DNA from: Mycobacterium sp. Aquia_213
GTDB lineage: Bacteria; Actinomycetota; Actinomycetes; Mycobacteriales; Mycobacteriaceae
Assembly (NCBI RefSeq): GCF_026625985.1
Contig: NZ_CP113116.1
Span: 3,906,001 to 3,970,000 of the forward strand
Direction: 5' to 3'
DNA: 64,000 nt
Within the stretch, counting starts at the first letter, position 1. Every line of letters starts with the position of its first letter. Shown one piece after another: positions 1-8,067 of this stretch. The notes beneath the pieces were generated by a model. The model did not search any database and was not told the DNA's origin. It worked only from the letters and a program-made list of their open reading frames with translations. The position numbers and the translations under genes were made by a program.

Positions 1-1277
1 CGTTCAGCGGCGAGTTCTACCGTGAGGCGCTCGCGGTGAGTCGCTGGACTCGAGAGATGTTCTGCCTCATGGAAGGTCGCCACGTGCACCCTTCCACGCT
101 GTACCCGGGCGGCGTCGGCACCGTCGCGACGATTCAGCTGATGACCGACTACATGACCCGGCTGATGCGCTACGTCGAGTTCATGAAGAAGGTCGTGCCC
201 ATGCACGACGACCTGTTCGACTTCTTCTACGACGCACTGCCGGGCTACGAGAAGGTCGGGCTGCGCCGCACGCTGCTCGGCTGCTGGGGCTCCTTCCAGG
301 ATCCCGAAGTCTGTAACTTCGCATACAAGGACATGGAGCGCTGGGGTAACGCGATGTTCGTCACCCCGGGCGTGGTGGTCGACGGAAAGCTGGTCACGCA
401 CTCGCTGGTCGACATCAACCTCGGCATCCGGATCCTGTTGGGCAGTTCGTATTACGACGACTGGACCGACCAGGAGATGTTCGTCAAGACCGATCCGCTG
501 GGCAACGCGGTGGACCGTCGGCACCCGTGGAACCAGCACACCAACCCGCATCCGCAGAAACGCGACATGGCCGGCGGCAACTACAGCTGGGTGATGTCAC
601 CGCGCTGGTTCGACGGCAAGGACCACCTGGCGCTGGACACCGGCGGCGGCCCGCTGGCGCGGCTGTGGTCGACGGCGCTGGCCGGCCTGGTCGACATCGG
701 TTACGTCCAGGCGACCGGCAACAGCGTCAAGATCAACCTGCCCAAGACCGCGCTGAAGGGACCGGTGGAGTTCGAGTGGAAGATTCCCAAGTACGGCAGT
801 AACACGATCGAACGGGACCGCGCCCGGACCTACTTCCAGGCCTACGCGGCGGCGTGCGCGCTGCACTTCGCCGAGCAGGCGCTGGCCGAGATCCGCGCCG
901 GGCGCACCAAGACCTGGGAGAAGTTCGAGGTGCCCGACGAGGCCATCGGCTGCGGCTTCACCGAGGCGGTCCGCGGCGTGCTGAGCCACCACATGGTGAT
1001 CCGGGACGGCAAGATCGCGAACTACCACCCCTACCCGCCCACCCCGTGGAATGCCAACCCGCGCGACAGCTTTGGCACGCCGGGCCCCTACGAGGACGCC
1101 GTTCAGGGTCAGCCGATCTTCGAGGAGAACGGCCGGGAGAACTTCAAGGGCATCGATGTGATGCGCACCGTGCGCAGCTTCGACCCCTGCCTGCCCTGCG
1201 GTGTGCACATGTATCTGGGGAAGGGCAAGACCCTGGAGAGACTGCACACGCCAACGCAATCACCCGCCGGGGAGTGA
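1..1277 (+). CDS. [NiFe]-hydrogenase large (catalytic) subunit, 5'-truncated by window edge
   Basis: This is the C-terminal part of a nickel-dependent hydrogenase large subunit, which splits or forms H2 at a Ni-Fe(CN)2CO centre. The reading frame is open from base 3, so the gene begins upstream of the window and the ATG at 36 is internal. The C-terminus has the L2 ligand motif DPCLPCGVH. A 22-residue tail after the His (starting MYLG) is the usual substrate of the maturation endopeptidase, which is encoded at 4943. The N-terminal L1 ligand motif and the small subunit are not in the window. Context (NifU/Rieske-like protein, DUF5947, DUF6084, GmhA-like protein) resembles actinobacterial high-affinity uptake hydrogenases of groups 1h or 2a. 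I cannot choose between the groups without the N-terminus. The next gene starts 1 bp after the stop. Confidence 0.95.
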   Translation, partial: FSGEFYREALAVSRWTREMFCLMEGRHVHPSTLYPGGVGTVATIQLMTDYMTRLMRYVEFMKKVVPMHDDLFDFFYDALPGYEKVGLRRTLLGCWGSFQDPEVCNFAYKDMERWGNAMFVTPGVVVDGKLVTHSLVDINLGIRILLGSSYYDDWTDQEMFVKTDPLGNAVDRRHPWNQHTNPHPQKRDMAGGNYSWVMSPRWFDGKDHLALDTGGGPLARLWSTALAGLVDIGYVQATGNSVKINLPKTALKGPVEFEWKIPKYGSNTIERDRARTYFQAYAAACALHFAEQALAEIRAGRTKTWEKFEVPDEAIGCGFTEAVRGVLSHHMVIRDGKIANYHPYPPTPWNANPRDSFGTPGPYEDAVQGQPIFEENGRENFKGIDVMRTVRSFDPCLPCGVHMYLGKGKTLERLHTPTQSPAGE

Positions 1278-1278
1278 C

Positions 1279-2178
1279 ATGGCGGATCGCCCGGAAGGCC
1301 CCGACAGCGACACACAGTGGCGTAACGCGGGCGATCGGATTCAGACACTCCTGGATTCTTGCGCGGCGGGTGGCACGGCCGCGTATGAGCGTGCGCAGCA
1401 GCTGGTCCGGGAGGTGGTCGGGCTCTACGGAGCCGGGCTGAATCGGATCATGCAACTGGGTGATCCCGAACTGACCGAGCGGCTGGCCACCGACGACCTG
1501 GTGGCCAGTCTGCTCCTTGTTCACGGCCTGCACCCGCACGATGTCCATCGCCGGGTCTCCGACGCGCTGGACCGGGTGCGGCCGTACCTCGGTTCCCACG
1601 GCGGCGACGTGGATCTGCTGGAGATCGCCGATGGCGACACCGTGCGGCTGGCGTTCACCGGCAGCTGTAAGAGCTGCCCGTCGTCGGCGGTGACGCTGGA
1701 GCTCGCCGTCGAGGACGCGGTTCGCGCCGCGGCGCCGGAGATTTCGGAGATCGAGGTGGTCGCGGCCCAACCCTCGTCCGAGCCGACCGTGATTCCCGCG
1801 GAATCACTGCTGGCGCATGTGCATTCGAACGGCTCGACGGTGCATTCGAACGGATCCAGCTGGCATCCGCTGCCCGAACTTGCCGAGTTGGAGCCCGGCG
1901 ACGTCGCGGGGTTCCTGGTTTCGGGCACCACGGTGGTGGTGTGCCGGGTCGGCGACCTGCCGCTGGCCTACGTCGACCACTGTCCGGTGTGTGACGACTC
2001 GCTGGCGGGGGCACAACTGCGCGAGACCCTGCTGGGCTGCCCGCGCTGCGGCACGCAGTTCGACATCGTGCACGCGGGCGCCGGCCCCGACGGAGCTCAC
2101 CTCGAGCCGCTGCCCCTGCTGCTTCGCGATGGGGTGCCCTCGGTGGCGCTGGCCGAATCGATGGGAGCCCGCGCATGA
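1279..2178 (+). CDS. NifU-domain / Rieske-like iron-sulfur protein of the hydrogenase operon
   Basis: A 299-residue protein with three parts: a helical N-terminus (about 15-80), a NifU-like C-terminal-type domain (about 88-160) with Cys130-x2-Cys133, and a Rieske-fold-like domain (about 195-285). The last domain carries Cys235-x2-Cys238 and Cys254-x2-Cys257, followed by GTQFD. In ordinary Rieske proteins each pair would be Cys plus His, so this site looks like a four-Cys centre. Iron-sulfur proteins of this kind next to mycobacterial uptake hydrogenases (HucE/HhyE) are proposed to carry electrons from the hydrogenase toward the respiratory chain, and that is the likely role here. The ATG at 1279 follows a GGGGAG ribosome site. 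The stop overlaps the next start (ATGA). A 7-residue repeat (VHSNGST) lies in the linker before the Rieske-like part. Confidence 0.85.
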   Translation: MADRPEGPDSDTQWRNAGDRIQTLLDSCAAGGTAAYERAQQLVREVVGLYGAGLNRIMQLGDPELTERLATDDLVASLLLVHGLHPHDVHRRVSDALDRVRPYLGSHGGDVDLLEIADGDTVRLAFTGSCKSCPSSAVTLELAVEDAVRAAAPEISEIEVVAAQPSSEPTVIPAESLLAHVHSNGSTVHSNGSSWHPLPELAELEPGDVAGFLVSGTTVVVCRVGDLPLAYVDHCPVCDDSLAGAQLRETLLGCPRCGTQFDIVHAGAGPDGAHLEPLPLLLRDGVPSVALAESMGARA

Positions 2179-2822
2179 CAACTCCCTATGACGTGCTGGC
2201 CCGCATCAAAAGTGGCCGGGCGGCTCCCGAGCCGGCCGGCGAACGCTGCGAAATGTGCTCGGAGAGCATCGCCGACGAACACTCGCACGTGGTGAACGTG
2301 GCCGGCCGGCAATTGATGTGCGTGTGCCGGGCCTGCTATCTGCTGTTCACCGATGCCGATGCCGAGTTGCGCTACCGCGCGGTGCCGGACCGGTATCTGG
2401 CGTTCCCGAATTTCGCGCTGGACCGGCGGGCCTGGGACGCGCTCCAAATCCCGGTCGGCGTCGCCTTCTTCTTCACCAACTCCGCGCTGTTGCGCACCGT
2501 GGCGTTCTACCCCGGCCCCGCCGGGGCCTGCGAATCCGAGCTCGACCTCGACGCCTGGAACGCCATCCGCGCGGCCGACTCCCGGGTGGGCCTGCTCACC
2601 GACGACGTGGAGGCGCTACTGGTCCGGGTCCCCGAGAGCGACGAATTCGCGCAGCCGCAAAGCTATCTCGTCCCGATCGACGCCTGCTACGAGTTCGTCG
2701 GCCGGCTGCGCATGCTGTGGCGGGGGTTCGACGGCGGACAGGAGGCCCGGCAGTTCATCGACGAGTTCTTCTCGCAGATCGCGGCCCGCGCTTCGGAAAG
2801 ACTCCCGGGGACGCCGCCATGA
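2175..2822 (+). CDS. DUF5947 family protein, zinc-ribbon-like, hydrogenase-associated
   Basis: A 215-residue soluble protein of unknown function that I place in DUF5947, a family seen in actinobacterial hydrogenase clusters. The N-terminus has Cys25-x2-Cys28 and then Cys49-x-Cys51-x2-Cys54, with two His residues between them, so a structural zinc or metal site is plausible. The rest is an alpha/beta region with no catalytic motif I recognise. It overlaps both neighbours by ATGA, so it is translated together with the NifU/Rieske-like protein and the DUF6084 protein. A role in hydrogenase assembly or electron transfer is inference from context only. Confidence 0.8.
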   Translation: MTTPYDVLARIKSGRAAPEPAGERCEMCSESIADEHSHVVNVAGRQLMCVCRACYLLFTDADAELRYRAVPDRYLAFPNFALDRRAWDALQIPVGVAFFFTNSALLRTVAFYPGPAGACESELDLDAWNAIRAADSRVGLLTDDVEALLVRVPESDEFAQPQSYLVPIDACYEFVGRLRMLWRGFDGGQEARQFIDEFFSQIAARASERLPGTPP

Positions 2823-3460
2823 CCGCCGAGGTGACCTACCGCATTCTCGACGTGGCGCCCGAACCGTACGCGGTCAGCCCGGTGCTCACCGCCCGCGTCG
2901 ACGTCGTCGCCGACGGGGACGACCCGGTGCACGCCATCGCGCTGCGCTGCCAGGTCCGTATCGAGCCGCCGCGCCGCTCGTACTCCGACGAGGAGGCGGC
3001 CGGGCTGACCGACTTGTTCGGGCCGCGGGAACGCTGGGCAAGCACCCAACACAGCTTCCTCTGGCAGCACTGCACCGCGATGGTGCCCGGATTCGCCGGG
3101 CACACGACGGTGCTGCTGTCGCTGGATTGCACCTACGACTTCGAGGTCGCCGCCGCCAAGTATTTGCACGCGCTGCGCGACGGCGCGGTGCCGCTGCAAT
3201 TCCTGTTCAGCGGAACCATATTCGTCAAGTCCGAGCGCGGCTTCTCGGTCCAGCAGGTGCCCTGGGACCGTGAGCACCGCTACGACATGCCGGTGCAGGC
3301 CTGGCGGGCGCTGATCGCGCAGCACTACCCCAACACCGGCTGGGTGCGCCTGCGCCACGAGACCATCGCCGCGCTGGCCAACTACAAGTCAGCGCAGGGC
3401 ATGCTCGACCTCGACCACGCGGTCACCTCGCTGCTGGATGCGCAACGGACGACGACATGA
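2819..3460 (+). CDS. DUF6084 family protein, hydrogenase-associated
   Basis: A 213-residue protein of unknown function resembling DUF6084. It starts at the ATG overlapping the upstream stop (ATGA at 2819) and ends in an ATGA overlap with the next gene. No signal peptide, membrane segment or metal motif is visible. Family members occur almost only beside [NiFe]-hydrogenase genes in actinobacteria, as far as I know, so a hydrogenase-specific accessory role is likely. The biochemical function is unknown. Confidence 0.8.
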   Translation: MTAEVTYRILDVAPEPYAVSPVLTARVDVVADGDDPVHAIALRCQVRIEPPRRSYSDEEAAGLTDLFGPRERWASTQHSFLWQHCTAMVPGFAGHTTVLLSLDCTYDFEVAAAKYLHALRDGAVPLQFLFSGTIFVKSERGFSVQQVPWDREHRYDMPVQAWRALIAQHYPNTGWVRLRHETIAALANYKSAQGMLDLDHAVTSLLDAQRTTT

Positions 3461-4818
3461 CGACGTCGAGCTGGGACCGGGCCCGCGCCGTCGCCGACGC
3501 GGTGCTCTACGAGGGCTACCTGCTCTATCCGTACCGCGGCACGTCGAGCAAGAACCAATCGCGTTGGCAATTCGGCGTTCTGGGACCGCCCGGCGCGGCC
3601 GACGCCAGCCTGGGCGAAGACGATGCCCTGGCGGCGCAGTTCCTGGTCCAGGACGCCGAGGCGATCACGCTGGTGGTGCGTTTCCTGCAGCTGCAGCACC
3701 GTCGGGCCGAACGCGAGCTTACGGACGGGCGATTCGAACCCGTTGCCGAGCTAACCACACCGTCCGGCTCCTGGCTGACGTGGGACGAAGCCGTCGAATG
3801 TGAGAGGTCCTTCGGCCCTATTGCCCTCGACGATCTACCGTGGACACTGCCGGTTGTGGCAGAAGCGGCGACCGATACCGAACTCCTCGACGGCGGTCGC
3901 CTGGTCCGCGAACGCAAGCGGATCCACGGCGAGCTGACGGTCTCGGCCGAACCCGACGGCGCGGTGCGCCGGGTATCGGTGCGGCTGAACAACATCGGCG
4001 ACACCGCGGCGGACAAGGACGACGCGATCGCGCGGTCCATGATCGGCAGCCACCTGATCGCCGAAGTCATTGGCGGCCAATTCGTCTCGATGCTCGAGCC
4101 GTCGCCGGACGCGGCCGACGCGGTGTCCCGGTGCGGCCAGCACCGCTGCTTCCCCGTGCTGGCCGGCCCGCCCGGCAGCCAGGACATGCTGCTGATCTCG
4201 CCGATCATTCTCTACGACCACCCCGAGGTCGCCGAGCAGAGCAATGCCGCGCTGTATGACTGCACCGAGATCGACGAGATCCTGACCCTGCGCGTGATGA
4301 CGATGACCGACGACGAGAAGGCGCAGGCCCGGGCCACCGATCCGCGGGCGGCGCGGATCATCGACCAGTGCGACGCGATGTCGCCCGACGCGATGGCGCG
4401 CCTGCACGGCGTGCTGCGCGATCCGCACCGGCCCGGTATTCCCGCGGGCCTCGTCCCGGAGATTCCCGACGGGGTCGACTGGTGGGATCCGCTGGCCGAC
4501 AATGCCGTTCGGCCCGAAATCGACGCGGTGCTGGTGAACGGGATCCGGGTCGCCCGGGGCAGCCGGGTCCGGTTACGGCCGCGGCGCAACGCCGACGCCC
4601 AGGACATCTTCGTCGCCGGCAAGACCGCCCGCGTCACGTCGGTGCACGAGGACGTCGAGGGCAACAAGCATGTCGGGGTGGTGGTCGAGGACGACCCGGC
4701 CGCCGAACTGCACGACTGGTACGGCCGCTACTTGTACTTCTCCCCCGACGAAGTCGAGCCGCTGCAAGCGGCACACAACAGCCCAACCCCTGAAAGGAGT
4801 TCGACATGGAAGTCGTAG
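3457..4818 (+). CDS. Conserved hypothetical protein (453 aa) of the hydrogenase cluster
   Basis: A large soluble protein that I do not recognise by function. It starts by ATGA overlap with the DUF6084 gene. Two Cys residues lie close together near position 235 (RCGQHRCF). The last about 90 residues look like a small beta-barrel of SH3/KOW type, with many short beta strands and charged turns. The C-terminus overlaps the start of the 39-residue membrane peptide by 13 bp. Its position between accessory genes argues for a role in building or wiring the hydrogenase. There are no signal peptide or transmembrane segments. Confidence 0.8.
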   Translation: MTTSSWDRARAVADAVLYEGYLLYPYRGTSSKNQSRWQFGVLGPPGAADASLGEDDALAAQFLVQDAEAITLVVRFLQLQHRRAERELTDGRFEPVAELTTPSGSWLTWDEAVECERSFGPIALDDLPWTLPVVAEAATDTELLDGGRLVRERKRIHGELTVSAEPDGAVRRVSVRLNNIGDTAADKDDAIARSMIGSHLIAEVIGGQFVSMLEPSPDAADAVSRCGQHRCFPVLAGPPGSQDMLLISPIILYDHPEVAEQSNAALYDCTEIDEILTLRVMTMTDDEKAQARATDPRAARIIDQCDAMSPDAMARLHGVLRDPHRPGIPAGLVPEIPDGVDWWDPLADNAVRPEIDAVLVNGIRVARGSRVRLRPRRNADAQDIFVAGKTARVTSVHEDVEGNKHVGVVVEDDPAAELHDWYGRYLYFSPDEVEPLQAAHNSPTPERSSTWKS

Positions 4819-4925
4819 GTTGGATATTCATCGCCGTCATCGCCCTGGTGGTAGGGATCGCGGTGATACTGGGAGTGGTGTCCATGCCCGATGCCCGGCG
4901 CTATCTCAAATTACGGCGGATGTAG
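4806..4925 (+). CDS. DUF6893-like 39-residue single-pass membrane peptide
   Basis: A 39-codon gene that short-ORF filters miss. It has a strong ribosome site (GAAAGGAG) 7 bp before ATG 4806. The product has one hydrophobic segment (about residues 4-25, rich in Ile and Val) followed by a basic tail with five Arg/Lys among the last 10 residues. That predicts a membrane anchor with a cytoplasmic C-terminus. It matches the small DUF6893 family in composition and context. It overlaps the end of the 453-residue gene and is followed 17 bp later by the maturation protease. A role in tethering or stabilising the hydrogenase complex at the membrane is inference. Confidence 0.75.
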   Translation: MEVVGWIFIAVIALVVGIAVILGVVSMPDARRYLKLRRM

Positions 4926-4942
4926 CCGCATCGGAGACGGGG

Positions 4943-5440
4943 ATGACCGCGCGCATCCTGGTAGCCGGGATCGGCAACATCTTCCTGGGCGACGACGGAT
5001 TCGGCTCCGAAGTGGTCCGCCATGCCGGGCTGCCACAAGACAATCCGGGTGTCCGGGTGACCGATTACGGCATCGCGGGCATGCACCTGGCGTACGACCT
5101 GCTCGAGGACTGGGACACGCTGGTCCTCGTCGACGCGGTACCCAGCCGAGGCCGCCCGGGCACCCTGCACGTGTTCCAGGCCGACCATGACTATGGCTGC
5201 GCCACAGTTGGTTTCGACGGCCACAGCATGGATCCCGCCGCGGTGTTCGCCAGCCTGCGCGCACTCGGCGGCAATCCGCCCTACACGGTTGTCGTCGGAT
5301 GCGAGGCCGGCAGCGTCGAGGAAGGCATCGGGCTCACCGACCCGGTCGCCCGGGCGGTACCGCGGGCCGTGCACGCGATCGGGGAGATCGTCGCCGCGCT
5401 ACAGATTCCGACGGCCTGCCCGGTGCCCGAGGAGTGCTGA
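4943..5440 (+). CDS. Hydrogenase maturation endopeptidase (HyaD/HupD family)
   Basis: A 165-residue cytoplasmic protease of the family that removes the C-terminal tail of the large subunit after nickel insertion. The N-terminus carries the family signature GIGNIFLGDDGFG, whose Asp/Glu-type residues bind nickel. LVDAVP and a conserved Asp/His region (GFDGHSMDP) follow. The length fits the family (about 150-175 residues). ATG 4943 follows a GGAGACGGGG-type ribosome site. hypC begins 1 bp after its stop. Its substrate is almost certainly the large subunit at the left edge of the window. Confidence 0.92.
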   Translation: MTARILVAGIGNIFLGDDGFGSEVVRHAGLPQDNPGVRVTDYGIAGMHLAYDLLEDWDTLVLVDAVPSRGRPGTLHVFQADHDYGCATVGFDGHSMDPAAVFASLRALGGNPPYTVVVGCEAGSVEEGIGLTDPVARAVPRAVHAIGEIVAALQIPTACPVPEEC

Positions 5441-5441
5441 G

Positions 5442-5705
5442 ATGTGTTTGGGGATACCCGGTCAGGTGATCAGGATGCTGGACGGCTACGAGGGCCAGCT
5501 CGCCCTGGTCGACGTCACGGGCGAGCAGCGCAAGGTCAACGTCGGCATGTTGCCGGAAGAGACATTCGAATGCGGTGACTGGGTGATCATCCACATGGGC
5601 TTCGTGGTCGAGAAGACGGATCGGGCCGGCGCCGAGCAGGCGATGGCCGGCCTCGAACTGATGGGCCGGGGCGGCGGCGATCCCACCCTCCTGGAGGGCG
5701 GTTGA
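5442..5705 (+). CDS. hypC: Hydrogenase maturation chaperone HypC (copy 1)
   Basis: An 87-residue HypC/HybG chaperone. It begins with MCLGIPGQV, the family N-terminus whose Cys2, exposed after Met removal, binds the Fe(CN)2CO unit with HypD and hands it to the large-subunit precursor. The remainder is the OB-fold-like beta barrel ending in a glycine-rich tail. It is followed 1 bp later by hypF. A second classical HypC is encoded at 10576 and a HypC-like domain is fused into the protein at 8064, so this copy may be specialised for one step. Confidence 0.93.
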   Translation: MCLGIPGQVIRMLDGYEGQLALVDVTGEQRKVNVGMLPEETFECGDWVIIHMGFVVEKTDRAGAEQAMAGLELMGRGGGDPTLLEGG

Positions 5706-5706
5706 G

Positions 5707-8067
5707 ATGACCGACGCCCCCGTGCTGCTGCGGTCCGACTTCTCCGGTACCCAGGTCCGGCAGCGCTTCACCGTGACCGGTGTAGTTCAGGGGGTGGGTT
5801 TCCGGCCCTTCGTCCACCGGATCGCCGGCGAGCTCGGCCTGGCCGGGTTTGTCGGCAATGACTCCGGCGCAGTCTTTCTCGAGGTGCAGGGCGCACCCGC
5901 GCGGGTGCGGGAGTTCGGTCGCCGGCTGCATGACGAGGCCCCGCCGCTGGCCCGCATCGCCGCCGTGCACGTGACGGATTTGACGGCAGACACCGGTTGC
6001 GGGCCCGATTTCCGGATCGTGGCCAGTCAAACGATTGCGGGTGCCACCACACCGATTCCGCCCGACATCGCGGTGTGCGACGACTGCGTCGCCGAGCTGT
6101 TCGACCCGCGCAACCGGCGCTACCGGCATCCGTTCGTCACGTGCACCAACTGCGGACCGCGCTTCACCATCATCCGCGAATTGCCGTATGACCGCCCGGC
6201 CACCACGATGTCGGCGTTCCCGATGTGCACGCAATGTGCGGCCGAATACCACGATCCCGCCAATCGCCGGTTCCACGCCCAGCCGATAGCCTGCCCCGAC
6301 TGCGGCCCCTCGCTGTGGTTCCGGTCGCCGGCCGGGCGGGTCACCGGGTCGGACGCGGCGCTGGCGGCCGCGCAACGGGCGCTGGCGGCGGGCGCGGTGG
6401 TCGCGATCAAGGGCATCGGCGGCTACCACCTGGCCTGTGCCGTCGACGACGAGACGGCCGTCGGCGCTTTGCGGTCACGAAAAGCGCGGGGCGCCAAGCC
6501 CTTCGCCATGCTGGTCCGCAACCTCGATATCGCGCGCCGCTACGCCGATATCGACGACGCCGAGGCCGCGGTGCTGCTCAGTCCCGCGCGCCCGATCGTA
6601 CTGTTGCGGCGCCGCCCGGGCGCACCGGTTGCCGAGGCCGTTGCGCCGGCCAGCCCGCTGCTGGGACTGATGCTGCCGTACTCCCCCGTGCACCACCTAC
6701 TGCTAACCGCCGTGCCCAAAGCCGGCGCGCCGGTGCCCGAGGCGCTGGTACTCACCAGCGCCAACCGAACCGACGAACCCATCTGCTTCAGCGACGACGA
6801 TGTCGCGTCCAGGCTTTCGGGACTGTGCGATGCGATCCTCGATCACGATCGGCCCATTCACGTGCCGTGTGACGACTCCGTGGTGCGCGTCTTGCCGGAC
6901 GAGGGGGACGGCGTCGAGCTTCCGATTCGGCGGTCGCGCGGTTACGCCCCGCTGCCGGTCGACCTGGGGCGCGGCGGTCCGTCCGTGCTCGCGGTGGGCG
7001 GCGAACTGAAGAACACCTGCTGCCTCACCGACGGGTCGCGCGCCTACCTGTCCGGTCACATCGGCGACATGGCCAGCTGGGAGACGCTGCGGGCGTTCGA
7101 GCGAGCGGTAAGTCAACTCAGCCAAATCCGCGGTGAGCCGGCCCGATTGGCCGCCGACCTGCACCCGGGGTATCACACCCGAAGCTGGGCCGAGCGTCGC
7201 GCCGGCGATCGACCGCTGGATCTGGTCCAGCACCATCACGCGCATGTGGTGTCGTTGTTGGCCGAACACGGGCGCATCGGTGAACCCGTCGTCGGCGTCT
7301 CCTTCGACGGCACCGGTTACGGCTGCGATCAGACGATTTGGGGCGGCGAGATCCTCGTCCTCGGTCCCGACAGCCACCGCTTCGTGCGCGCGGGCCATCT
7401 GCTCCCGGTGCCGCTGCCGGGCGGCGACGCCGCCGTGCGCAATCCGTGGCGGATGGCGCTGTCCCAGTTGTGGATGGCCGGCATCGACTGGACCCCGGAG
7501 CTGGCGCCGGTCGCCGCCGCCACGGTTGAGGAATTGCGGCTCACCCGTTCGCAATTGGAGAGCGGCGTGGGATGCGTGCCGTGTACGAGCATGGGCCGGC
7601 TGTTCGACGCGGTCGCCTCGCTGTTGGGAGTGCGGCACCGCATCGACTACGAAGGCCAGGCCGCCATCGAGCTCGAGGCGCTCGCCGAGCGCGCCGACGG
7701 CCCCGGGCCGTCGCTGCCGCTGACCGTGCGGGCCGACGGGGTGATCGATCCGGCCACCCTCATGCAAACGACGGTGTCGGCGCTGCGTGCGGGCACACCA
7801 CCGGCGTTGCTGGCTGTCGCGTTCCATCGGGCGGTCGCGATCGCCGTTGCCAGGGTGGTCACGCAGGTCGCCGGCCCGATCCGGCTGGCGGGCCTCACCG
7901 GCGGCGTGTTCCAGAACGTGCTGTTGCTGCGGTTGTGCCGTGAACTGCTGCGGCGCAATGGGTTTGAGGTGCTGACCCATCGCACCGTTCCGCCCAACGA
8001 CGGCGGGTTGGCGTTGGGTCAGGCGGCGATCTCGATGCTCACCGCACTCGAGGAGGGTAGGGCATGA
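5707..8067 (+). CDS. hypF: Carbamoyltransferase HypF
   Basis: A 786-residue enzyme making thiocarboxamide on HypE from carbamoyl phosphate and ATP, the source of the cyanide ligands of the [NiFe] centre. It has an acylphosphatase domain (about 18-105, with the VQGVGFRPF motif) and four zinc-binding CxxC pairs (124/127, 146/149, 174/177, 196/199). A YrdC-like domain (about 215-400) and a Kae1-like carbamoyltransferase domain with the QHHHAH iron-site motif and VSFDGTGYG follow. The length matches full-size HypF (about 750-800). It overlaps the next gene by ATGA. Confidence 0.96.
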   Translation: MTDAPVLLRSDFSGTQVRQRFTVTGVVQGVGFRPFVHRIAGELGLAGFVGNDSGAVFLEVQGAPARVREFGRRLHDEAPPLARIAAVHVTDLTADTGCGPDFRIVASQTIAGATTPIPPDIAVCDDCVAELFDPRNRRYRHPFVTCTNCGPRFTIIRELPYDRPATTMSAFPMCTQCAAEYHDPANRRFHAQPIACPDCGPSLWFRSPAGRVTGSDAALAAAQRALAAGAVVAIKGIGGYHLACAVDDETAVGALRSRKARGAKPFAMLVRNLDIARRYADIDDAEAAVLLSPARPIVLLRRRPGAPVAEAVAPASPLLGLMLPYSPVHHLLLTAVPKAGAPVPEALVLTSANRTDEPICFSDDDVASRLSGLCDAILDHDRPIHVPCDDSVVRVLPDEGDGVELPIRRSRGYAPLPVDLGRGGPSVLAVGGELKNTCCLTDGSRAYLSGHIGDMASWETLRAFERAVSQLSQIRGEPARLAADLHPGYHTRSWAERRAGDRPLDLVQHHHAHVVSLLAEHGRIGEPVVGVSFDGTGYGCDQTIWGGEILVLGPDSHRFVRAGHLLPVPLPGGDAAVRNPWRMALSQLWMAGIDWTPELAPVAAATVEELRLTRSQLESGVGCVPCTSMGRLFDAVASLLGVRHRIDYEGQAAIELEALAERADGPGPSLPLTVRADGVIDPATLMQTTVSALRAGTPPALLAVAFHRAVAIAVARVVTQVAGPIRLAGLTGGVFQNVLLLRLCRELLRRNGFEVLTHRTVPPNDGGLALGQAAISMLTALEEGRA

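Noticed and set aside
6703..7980. 425-codon minus-strand frame
   Set aside because: Antisense shadow of hypF with no recognisable domain.
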